From the NCBI GenBank assembly GCA_028565635.1, contig JAOXYB010019538.1:4032-15015 (forward strand): DNA of 10,984 bases, read 5' to 3'. Positions 1 to 9,800 of this stretch are shown here, in pieces. Under the pieces are notes generated by a model. The model saw only the letters and a list, made by a program, of their open reading frames with translations, did not search any database and was not told the DNA's origin. This DNA comes from Phoronis ovalis. Taxonomy: Eukaryota; Phoronida; Phoronidae. The stretch's first letter is position 1, and each line of letters starts with the position of its first letter. The position numbers and the translations under genes are program-made.

Positions 1-65
1 GTAAGTGTGACAAATGTTGTAATATAATTGTAATTTGCGATAATTGGGTTATCATTCCTTACCCA

Positions 66-85
66 AATCTTATCTAATCTTATCT
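66..85 (+). repeat. Tandem duplication, 10 bp x 2
   Basis: AATCTTATCT is present twice in succession. Confidence 0.85.
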
Positions 86-713
86 CATCAAAGTTTTATA
101 CACCAATCAGTTTATACAACTCAGAGCTTATGATCTTGGTTATATGAGCCCCGAACACGTGATTTATTCATAGTCTTTTTACTAACATTAGTTAAGGATG
201 CCCTGGACAACTATATGATTTTTGTGAAATCTGTGAATAGAAATGTGTGAGAGTTTTTACAAACATAAATCATAGTAGTCTGGTCAATGGTATAGATGAG
301 TAAGTGCCTGTCATTGTCACAAAAGGAAATGGTGTCAACGTTAAATGCCATTCAATGAACCATACTGACAAGTGACGTTGAATAAGTAATTAAATTTTTT
401 GCTATTGTCACCACCTGGTACCTTTTTCTTGGTGTCTTCACATGTCTGTCGTAATCATCGTCACCAGTCAGTCTTGTCCGGAATCCTGTTCACAAGTATG
501 AACTGAAGTTTGTCCTAATGTCCTAAGTTGCTTGTTTTACTTTATGAACAAAAATCTATTTAATTATGTGTGGGCATAATCAAAAAGTAAAAAAAAAACT
601 TCAGTGGAGTATGAAATAAAACAGTAAAAATACCCTATATGAGGTAAGACATGAGGTTTTTCTAAGAACATCCCTATTTTCATCATTTGAACTTCTAATT
701 TGGAACAGTATTT

Positions 714-790
714 TGACGTAAACTCTACAAATCATTGTGTGCTTAATACTGACGTCATGGGCCTAAGTTATCCGTCATTAGCTATAAATA
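714..790 (+). promoter_or_regulatory. CRE-like cluster next to a TATA-like box in the first intron
   Basis: TGACGTAA at 714-721, the perfect palindromic cAMP-response element TGACGTCA at 750-757, and CGTCA (half-site, minus strand) at 773-777 all lie within 70 bp just upstream of TATAAATA (783-790). A further TGACGT half-site is at 373-378. These match bZIP (CREB/ATF) binding sites. Activity as an enhancer or alternative promoter is inference only. Confidence 0.3.
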
Positions 791-1239
791 CACAAAAAGA
801 GGATTCCAGTATATATTAGAAACTGATGGTTTATAAGTATCCCTAGCATAGGTAAATGTTAACTATATCTGGTTGCTGGCAAATTCTTGAGAGCATTCTG
901 CAAATACCAAATATGCTTCCCCTTGAGATGTAAGGTACTTAATTCAAAATCTGCTTAAGTTATTATATAGACTTTGTACCTGCTGCTTTCAAAAACAACA
1001 AAGACTCCATTAAAAAAACATTTAATTGTTATATTGTGTAAAAAATGAGTTTGTGCCATTTATTTATCCATTGAGATGTAAAGATGTTCTTAAAATGCAT
1101 AATTAATAGCTCATTAGTTTGGTGTGCCTGTCTGTTGTTAAAAAACATTTCAAATTATGATTTGTGTGACAATGTGATAGCTGTCCAATATTTATAAGCA
1201 TATTATTGTATGGATAATTTAAAGTAAAACAAAAACAAG

Positions 1240-1263
1240 AGTTGATTGCATGTAGAATCAACT
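1240..1263. repeat. Perfect 8-bp hairpin
   Basis: AGTTGATT (1240-1247) and AATCAACT (1256-1263) are exact reverse complements around an 8-nt spacer. A (TA)n run follows at about 1279-1289. Confidence 0.75.
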
Positions 1264-1708
1264 GACCAACAAATCTTTATATATATATAACAAATTACAA
1301 AGAGTGTGGGTACAAGCTTAACACAATTATTCATAATGACACCTGGTGACCGATGTCCTTCGCAAGTTATCAGCTATGTACACTGACTGGGCAACAATAG
1401 CTTTAGGCATGATTGTTGTCTAATCCCACCGCTTATGGCATCGTGTGATTCGAGATTGCCAGCACTATCTAATGCTGCCCTGATTGCAACTTAATAACCA
1501 TGTAACAATAATATGTTACCTTGCAGTAAGGAAAATTGATCTAATTTTTTAGTAGTAGCAGTATTTATTTGGTTACTATAGATACTAAATTTAATACAAT
1601 ACTTCATATTGCTAATCAGAAATACAAATAAATATTTTTGGTTTTTACATGCATACACATGAATTTTGCCACAGGATATTATCATTTATGAGGTAAACAC
1701 GTCCTTCC

Positions 1709-1730
1709 TGAACAAAGTCCACTTTGTTCA
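1709..1730. repeat. Perfect 10-bp inverted repeat with 2-nt centre
   Basis: TGAACAAAGT (1709-1718), CC, ACTTTGTTCA (1721-1730). The pairing stops on both sides at a C/C mismatch. Confidence 0.8.
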
Positions 1731-3125
1731 CCTGTCCTTACAAGCTAAGGGTCAATGATTTTGTATATTTTTTACTATACTTTTTGGGCTTAATTTTGAC
1801 AAGATGGTTCCATCATTATCTTGCAATTGTTGATCAGACCAGGAATTAGTCAGGGACGGTCATCCTAGTTGTAGGATCAACATATTATCTAATCTTGAAT
1901 GTGGATAAAAAATTGAAATGAGTTGCCTGCTAATTTTCTGGGAAAGGCTTGGTTAGTTTAATAGGGCTGGGCTGTTCTCTTCCCTGTTGAGTACAACTTG
2001 TAACTTGTTTTTAAAACTAATTTAGTCACAACAGGCATAATTGTTCAGAATAACTGACAATTTGTAAAGAAAAATATAGAAAGCAAAATAATTTTTTACT
2101 CAGATATTTGTAAATGCATATTTTACTTAACTGCTTTCTACTAAATTAACCCAAGAGAATATTGAGACTTCTTAAGGACTTTTAATGATTTTTATACTTA
2201 TGCGTAATATTAAACTGATGCAATTAATGTTAATATTATATATTGCTATAATAATAGTCTTGAATACAGACTAAGTTGACATTAAAGTTTAGTTTCATCA
2301 TCTTTCTGGTGAGATATGTACAAGTATGTTATATTGTATTTTCAAACTGGCGTAATCAGTTTTTACGTTATATAGTACAATGTAGATATTGCTGTGATTT
2401 TGAAAAATAAAAATGAAAAACCTCATGGGTGAATTATACTCATATACGTATATTAAATTTTCAAAACAAAAAAAAATAGGATCCAGTGGCAGGTATCACC
2501 TCAATTCTTTAAATGTACTTTCCTTTCAGATGAATGCATTAGTAGTTGTAACATATTTATGTGCTATTTTGGTTCATTGAGCATAGGATTTGAATTACAG
2601 AAGATACTTTCAAATTAGCCTTAAAGATGTGTGGGTGCTCAGAATAAATTTAGTATATTTGTTGAAGTGATAGCATCCTGATTAGCATATGTTGTATGTT
2701 TTAATTACTGGTCCATAGCATACCTTTACTATAAAGTGATTGTCTCCCCAGCATTTCAATAAGAAAACTACTAATCGGAAGACTTATTTTGATCAGAATA
2801 AAATGAATTTCTAAACAAAAATGTAAACATGATATTGTATAGAGGATCACTATTCTGCAGTTGTGTATATTTTCAGACTGATAGCTAACTGCAAAGTTTA
2901 ATGTTAATTACTCATGATAGAAATAGCTAGCCATCTGTGGTTAATATTTGGTTTGCATCTGTTGGCTAATTTCGTGATATTAGGCTGGAATCCCTTCCAG
3001 TCACTGTTAATAAAGTACTGAGCTTCTATCATCTGCAAACTGTTCATATGACAGGTTTGAGATTATATTTGTTTTTGCTGGACACACTTAATTAATTGTA
3101 ATGTTTACTGCCACATACACAATTA

Positions 3126-3136
3126 CCCCCCCCCCC
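3126..3136 (+). repeat. Poly-C run (C11)
   Basis: Eleven consecutive C in A+T-rich sequence, followed by TCC. The length is probably variable and prone to sequencing error. Confidence 0.9.
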
Positions 3137-3463
3137 TCCGATAGATATGTTTAGTTAATGGTGGGTATATCCAGTTGTAGAATAGACCAATTTTTGCTAA
3201 ATAATTGCCTTGAGCAATATTATTTAAAATGTTTTTAAGCCTCTCCCAGAAAAAGCTGTTAAATATTTAACTAATATTTTTTCTTTTACATTATCCAGAA
3301 ACAGCTAAAAAAATACCCTAACTTATTAATTATTTTATATCACATGTTTTGGTGTACTTCAATGTTCCAATCTCTGGCCATAATAGCAAGGGATAAAAAA
3401 ATATAAAATACAATTAATATTTGGTAATTGAATATGTATATTTATAAGTAACTATCTAAATGT

Positions 3464-3591
3464 ATGTAATTTTGTGTTTGTCTCCTCTTTTTTCTTGGTC
3501 TGTTTTCGTCTCTACTTGTCTTTTTTATATTTGTACTCTATTGTTTTGTTCACAAATGCAAATTTCCAATAAATTAAATTTAAAAAAAAAT
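3464..3591 (+). repeat. Possible retroposed 3' end (3'-truncated LINE/SINE-like copy)
   Basis: A T/C-rich block at about 3478-3540 is followed by AATAAA (3568-3573) and, eight bases later, an A9 run (3582-3590), the layout of a reverse-transcribed 3' end. Flanking strings ACTATCTAAATGT (3451-3463) and ACTATAACAATGT (3592-3604) agree at 10 of 13 positions and may be a decayed target-site duplication. No coding sequence is present, and chance in an A+T-rich intron remains possible. Confidence 0.4.
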
Positions 3592-3714
3592 ACTATAACA
3601 ATGTGTTTAACATGGTAGTATGATAATAAAAAAATATTTGAAAAGTCCTGAAATTTTCAACAGATTTATCAGAGACAAAGTTTTCAAGCACAAACCTATA
3701 CTTTTGTGTTTCAG

Positions 3715-3886
3715 CTAAGTTCAGAAGAATTGGTTCAAGATGTACGGATAATTTTGGTTGACAAGGAAGAGACATGTTCCCGGACATGCTTCTCAGTACA
3801 GCTAGATGGCGTTACACTGGATCAGTACCAAGAATTGAAAAATGTGGAAGGTTTAAAAGATGGATCAGTTATAAAAGTTGTAGAAG
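3715..3886 (+). CDS. CLUH: CLUH exon a: CLU N-terminal ubiquitin-like domain
   Basis: 172 nt, phase 0 in, phase 1 out, coding fragment residues 1-58. The translation begins [19 protein letters not shown] and continues through [13 protein letters not shown] to DGSVIKVVE. This is the CLU N-terminal fold, in which the conserved TCxRTCFSxQLDG and ELK..EGL..GSV..VVE segments are obvious. The acceptor is tttcag ending at 3714. The donor is gtaattg at 3887; it splits a Glu codon that the next exon completes as EEPYT. Reading through the donor reaches a stop after eleven codons, which supports the exon end. Confidence 0.96.
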
Positions 3887-6800
3887 GTAATTGTAATGTT
3901 TACTTTTCTTTATGTAAATAACACCGGAATGTGGAAATATAAAATGTGTGTAGTTGTTTGAAAAACAAGATTTTAATGTTCACCTTCCAACCGTCCACCT
4001 CTATATATTGTAAAGAAGATTCCAGAAAACTGACATCACTCGAGGAGAACAACCTTTAGGCTACCAGTTAATATTGCATCATTTGTACTCTTCAAATTTA
4101 CAGCTTCAGTGAGAATTTCAGAGAAAATGTCACATAGGGGAAAATATATAAGATCGAAGCCAGTGTGGACAAAATGAAATGTAGTTAATTTCCTAGGAAA
4201 TTTGAAATAGGCATCCAAATTTAACCACACTTTATTAAGCAATCAAAGATATGTAGAAAGTAATTAGCCTTCAATGAAAAACAAATAATTAACCTTGCAG
4301 CAGGATATTAATTAATGTCAAACATTTTTTTATTTATCCTAATCTTCAGGCTTAATCAACTATACATTAAATAAAAAACTGTAAAGTCACTGTTGGATAT
4401 TATTTCAACCTATATAAGGATCATCAATGCAAGAAATAAAAAAATGAAAGGAACTATATAATCAAAAACAGAGTACAAATAGATTATGTCAATTGAATTA
4501 AAGTTTAGTTTAGTTTGTCGTTTTGCAGCCTGTGTTCAGCCAATGAAATTAGAACTGAACTTGCATCAGAAATTTTGCTTATGAAACAAGTTATGAAAGC
4601 GTTCCATAGTCAATAGCTTACATAAGCTTTGAGCAAGTACATGTGTACCCATATGGAAATGTACTGTGTTATGTGTTAATAATTATTATTGTTGCTGAAG
4701 TTGTTTATACAGTTAATTAATGTGAACAGCAATCTTAATGATAATAGTTGTTATTAATGATTAATTTGCAGGGGGTGAAAACCTGTCAAGATTTGCAAAA
4801 GTCATAAGGTTCTATATTTAGAAAGATCAGAATTTTTAATTTCCTATCCATTTTATTATTAAATACTAGAAAAACATTCAGTTTTCAACATAAAATATTA
4901 TGTAATAATAGTATTGTTTTCATATATCCGGTGCTGAACAATTAATTAAAGTTTGGTAGAAAAAAATGAGCAATTAAGACCTCATTTATTGAGTGCTTGC
5001 CCTGTTATACAGTCAGACAATAGTGACCATACTAATTTCATTCATGCATTATTTTATATTGTCCCATCAAGCTGCTTTAAACATGTTTCTACTGGGTATA
5101 ACTTCAGTTAAAAAATATTATGTCCTTACTCATATTTGGCTTTTCTAACATTACAGAACCTTATACTGTAAGAGAAGCCAGATTACACTTGCGGCATGTT
5201 CGAGATTTGATGCGCTCGTCAGATACCTCAGATGCATACAATGGGATCAACTATAGCTCATTATCATTTGTCAATACCATTTTGGCAGGAGATGCAGGTA
5301 TGCCACAAGAATTTATTTAATGGTTTATGGCTTTGTATTTTTTGTTTTAAAGTTCTGCGTGACCAGATAAATATATTCTTTGTAATTTTTCTAGCAGTAA
5401 CCAATCCAGAATTTAAATATATCAATAATAAATGTCTTTGTAGATCGCAAAAAGCTCCGTGCAGATGGAGTGGACTGCACACCACCAGAATATATTATGC
5501 CAAGTGGCAGAGAAAGACCACTATTACCACTGCACCCTAACCTCAAAGACCTCAAAACATTACCGTGTGTCAAAGTACTAACTTACAGTGGGTGGAACCC
5601 TCCGCCAGGGCACAGAAAACTTCATGGTAATATTATTATATTTTTTGTTTTAGCTATTGTTCAGGTTTCAGCTTTATTCAATTCATTTGAAAGCCAGTTT
5701 CACATATCTGTGTGGGGCATAGACAATGGTCCCAACAAATTATCTCCGCATGAGTGATTTTCCTAACCCTCAAAATGTATGATATGTTTATGAAGTATAG
5801 AATGTGTTATAACTGGTCTTACTCAAAAATGAAGTACATTATATATACTAATTTGGTAGGATGTATTTCTTAAAATATTTGTTATTTATATTGGTTTAAG
5901 CAAATTCATCCAAAAAATGTGTTTTGAATGGTTACACATCAAGAAAGTCACAATTCTTCTCGAAAGGCAATGCAAGGAACTAGCTCCATGCACACACCAC
6001 ATAGTTTTTCAACTATTCTCTTAAAGGCTGATTTGAATAGATTATTAATATTTAATATATTGATAGTTGACAATTTTGATAATTTTACTCATATTTCGTC
6101 ATTTATAACAGTACTATCAATAAATTGATTATTTTTAGTAATGAAAATAGACATATATTGTATATGAAATTGAAATTTGGAGCCCTTCCCTGTATAATGG
6201 TATCAAACTATCAGTATTTAAATATGACTAAATATAGGTCACACAGTTGAAAAAAATATAATTTATCATCACTTTAGGCAATTTGAGTAAAAAAAATATT
6301 CAATGATACAAATTTCATTATTCAGGCTGAGTCCAGTCTAATGTTTCCAAAAATGTATATTTGTACATGATGCATTCTGACAAGTTTACAAGAAATAAAA
6401 TGTTGGTTGTTAATGTGTGATCATGCATTTGCTTGCCTTGTGCTTACCTGCTGAGATAATATGTTGGGACCATTGATAGAAATATGGTTATTTGTTCAGA
6501 AACTTCTACCCATACTGGTAATTGTAACACTGATTGTGTATATAAAAATAACTTAACATAGATCTGTTCACATTTTATCTCTTGCCTTGTAATTGTGTAC
6601 AATTATCATTTTTCAGGTGACTTACTGTATCTGACATTAACCACATTGGAAGAGAAAAAGTATCATTTAACTGCCTCGCCTAGAGGATTCTATGTGAATC
6701 AGTAAGTACTGCTCTGGCTTGTACATGGGCTTTTAGAATGTACGATGCAGCAACTTTAAAAAGAGAGTTTGAATCAAGTATTTAATCACTTCATCAATTA

Positions 6801-9800
6801 AATGTGCAGGCTAGTGAAATGAATTATGAATTAAGAGCCATTGTTTTTTTAAAGGGCATAAGATAATTGTCTATCTGCATAACCTTCAACAAGCTTCAAA
6901 TAGATGGTAATCTAAATTTTTCTGCTTGGGCTGCCCTCTACAACTTCAATCACAAAGCGTAGTCATCATTGCACTGAGGGAATTGGCAAAACTGCTATTA
7001 CTAAAAAGTTGAGAACACTTCTCATGTATAAAGATTCTAGCAAATATTTGGGTGTTTCAATATATCAATTTGTTTCTTGCACTTCAGGTCTACGGATGAG
7101 GAATTCAACCCTAAGGCAGCCACACAGAAGCACCTTTGTCATTCGTTAATTGATTTGCTGAATCAGGTATATTGTAGGATATTTATAACTGAAGTAACAA
7201 ATATAAATAATGTTATAGTTTGAGATTTTCAATGTGTATATATTTTGATGAAAACAACATTATGGCGACTGGGTGTAAGTTTTTGAAATAATAGTCTAAA
7301 TTAAGATAATCCCAGAACAGCAATCAGTTATTTAATAAATTTTTAATTGCCATGTACAGTAGCATGGTTTGTTGGTGAAATAGATCAGCAGGTATCATTT
7401 GATTTGGACAATTTGATGTACCTTTTATGTATTATCATCATTATAGGAACTCCATGATAAATTGTACAGTACTCTGGTTTTGATTTCAGATAAGCCCAGG
7501 ATTTAAGAAGAATTTTGCTCTTCTTCTGAAGAAGAGATCTCAGAAGCATCCATTTGAGAGGATTCCTACTCCATTTCAATCATACAGTTGGTTGGCGCCT
7601 ATTCAAGATCATCCAATAGACTACATCAGGATGGAAGATGGTGAGTGTGCCTGATGTTACATTTATAAATAGAAAATGTAATTTATGTTCTCTTGTTTGT
7701 GAGGTATGAGAAGGTCTGTTCATTTTCCGACTTTTTTCCATTTTTTAACTACAAGTTTGTAGTATCTTGTGTTATTGGATCTTTTTCAGTATTATCAGCG
7801 GCGGATTATGTTACTGAGTGTTCATAAAACTGAATTGTGGGATCATAGATTCATTCATTTCCACCTAGTGTCAGAGTACAAGTAAATTATTACAAGTAGT
7901 AATTTTTGCATCCTAACTTTTTATTATTTCTGACTAGTGCCTTGTGTGTGGTGATGTATTTCTGAATCATATGACAACAGCAAACATTGGAAGTGAAAAT
8001 TATACAGTGCAGCAGACACTTTAATTCCACAATGCATTTTGTTTTAATTTAGGTTTCTCATCCCGACTTGGCTATGAAGAAACTATTCCTGGGCACACAA
8101 GAGACTGGAATGAAGAGTTCCAGGCATTAAAAGAACTACCAAAGAAAAATTTACCAGAAAGACTCAACAGAGAAAGACCCATATTCAAGGTATTTAATGA
8201 AACAAGAACAAAGAATTGGGCCGTTATGAAATTTGACTAACACAACTTTACAATTATGTACCGTGAAAACTGTCATGTATTTTGTCATGAACATGCTGCT
8301 TTAAGGTGAGACCATAAAAAACTTGTTTAATGAGCGTGACCGCCCATTAAACAACTTTTATTTTTGGTGGGGTCTAAGATATAATTTTTTGAAAAGTTCA
8401 CTTTTTGAATCTTAAATATGGTAGTTATCCCTTTAAAAAAATTGTTTAATTTAATTTCGTACTCCTTAAAGGTGAACAGTGACTTTGTTGATGCAGCTAC
8501 ACGTGGTGCTATGTCTGTCATTGATGGCAGCCTCATGGCAATCAACCCTGGTGAAGATGCAAAGTAAGATGGCTTCATAACAAATGATACTCATAATTTA
8601 AAATAGTGCGAGTCTAATAATCATATGAGACTTGGGCTTTTCTGTGAAAGTTTCATAATAACACCAAGATCCAAAAAACAATAATCCGTATGGACAGGCG
8701 GATATTTCCATACTGAGAATCAAAATAAAAGTACCCTTTTTAACATCTTGTTAACTTTACTGCATAGTATTTAAAGACTCTTGCATTTTAGAACTTTTTA
8801 ATGAACACTAGCTACGGCATTCTCACTGTCTTATGATTGTTGACAATAATATTGTTTGTTCTTTTTGTACAATGTTTTTTTATTACTTTCTAGGATGCAA
8901 ATGTACATCTGGAACAACATCTTCTTTAGTTTAGGATTTGATGTCAAAGATCACTACAAAGATTTTGGTGGAGATGCTGCTGCGTATGCTGCACCAGTAT
9001 GTTGGCTTTTTATCCTAATCAGTTAAAAATATTTTCCTTTTCAAATTGTCGATCAACTTTAGTTATGGTTCATTGTTTTCATCAGTTCACCATTTTACAC
9101 ATTTGAATCGTTTTCCTTTGTAGGCGAATGATCTCCAAGGTGTAAAAGCATACTCAGAGTTGGACATAGATGGGTTACACACCTTAGGAACTGTGATAGT
9201 TGACTACAAAGGTTACAGAGTCACTGCTCAATCAATTATACCAGGTAATGTTTTTTAATTGTCTTTGAAATAGGTATGCATGTCCTGTACACATAAGGGA
9301 GTGTATCTAGAAATTTTACAATTCTTTCTGACATGCCAACTTGGCATTTCTATTTCAAAATTTTGACATCAGTACAGTAGGAATTGGGATTTTAAAGCAT
9401 GGCTATTGTGGTGATCTGCCAACATTGTGAAAGGCTAAACATTATAAGTGAGATTGAGAAAACCCATGTATTTTGCTTATTGAATGATATCTAATTAAGG
9501 TCAGGAAAGTACATGGTATTTACCATATGTGATTCCAAGACGGTAGAAATTTCACTTCCTTTTTTTTATTACACTGGCATTGAAAATTAATTCAGCTTCT
9601 TGTGAAAAAGCTTTTCCGCTGAGGTTTATAATCTGAATGTAAGCAAACAGCTTATTATTTTATTTTCCCACATAGGTATTTTGGAACGGGAACAGGAACA
9701 GTCCGTCGTATATGGCTCAATAGACTTTGGTAAATCTGTTGTGACAAATGAAAAATATGTAGAATTGGTAAGTATCTCAAGCTATTTGAAACTTTCGTGT

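Larger units (their letters stand above)
1..3714 (+). other. CLUH: Large 5' intron of CLUH (probably complete, about 3.7 kb)
   Basis: I see no coding exon in this stretch. Base 1 starts GTAAGTG, a consensus 5' splice donor. The 3' end is a good acceptor, cttttgtgtttcag at 3701-3714. The first exon of the window starts in phase 0, and in homologues a Gln codon precedes it, which would fit an upstream exon ending in CAG right before base 1. The stretch is A+T-rich and holds a 10-bp tandem duplication (66-85), a CRE/TATA-like cluster (714-790), two perfect hairpins (1240-1263, 1709-1730), a C11 run (3126-3136) and a retroposon-like 3' end (about 3464-3591). The few short open frames here resemble nothing I recognise. 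An undetected small exon inside cannot be excluded. Confidence 0.7.
5724..6475. mobile_element. Non-autonomous DNA transposon (MITE-like), 752 bp
   Basis: The left end, 5724-5750, starts CAATGGTCCCAACA. The right end, 6449-6475, is its reverse complement: 14 perfect bases, one mismatch, 8 perfect bases (attatctc), one mismatch, then 3 more, giving 25 of 27. The five bases just outside each end are identical in direct orientation (ATAGA at 5719-5723 and 6476-6480), as expected of a target-site duplication. The interior is A+T-rich and encodes no recognisable transposase, so the copy would depend on an enzyme supplied elsewhere. Inner similarity between the arms fades beyond 27 bp. Superfamily is uncertain: a 5-bp duplication does not fit Tc1/mariner (2 bp), piggyBac (4 bp, TTAA) or hAT (8 bp). 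It could instead be an inverted pair of short repeats, but the flanking repeats argue against that. Confidence 0.8.
5627..6616 (+). other. Intron 3 (990 nt), mostly occupied by a MITE-like element
   Basis: A phase-1 intron (gtaatat ... atttttcag). About three quarters of it is the 752-bp segment 5724-6475, which has inverted termini and an ATAGA direct repeat at each edge. Without the element and one repeat copy the intron would be about 233 nt, in the range of most other introns here (127-431 nt). The 66-codon open frame at 5928-6128 lies inside the element and has no transposase-like features. Confidence 0.85.

Noticed and set aside
156-161. CACGTG E-box in the first intron
   Set aside because: A lone six-base palindrome without other supporting sites.
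479-808. GGAATCCT (479) and AGGATTCC (800) as possible inverted termini
   Set aside because: Only about eight bases match, with no target-site duplication; likely chance.
1339-1460. Less A+T-rich patch with A-box-like TAGCTTTAGGC (1398) and B-box-like GATTCGAGATT (1447)
   Set aside because: The spacing is tRNA-like, but neither the acceptor stem nor the T-arm can pair and both boxes deviate from consensus. Not enough to call a tRNA or SINE.
4036-4242. Minus-strand open frame of 68 codons in intron 1
   Set aside because: No recognisable domain, and it lies inside a CLUH intron. Open frames of this length are expected by chance.
3923-4933. CACCGGA near 3923 and TCCGGTG near 4927 as possible transposon termini in intron 1
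   Set aside because: The match stops at seven bases, and no flanking direct repeat is present.
5928-6128. Open frame of 66 codons inside the intron 3 element, considered as a transposase remnant
   Set aside because: No DDE/D or other transposase motif, and far too short.
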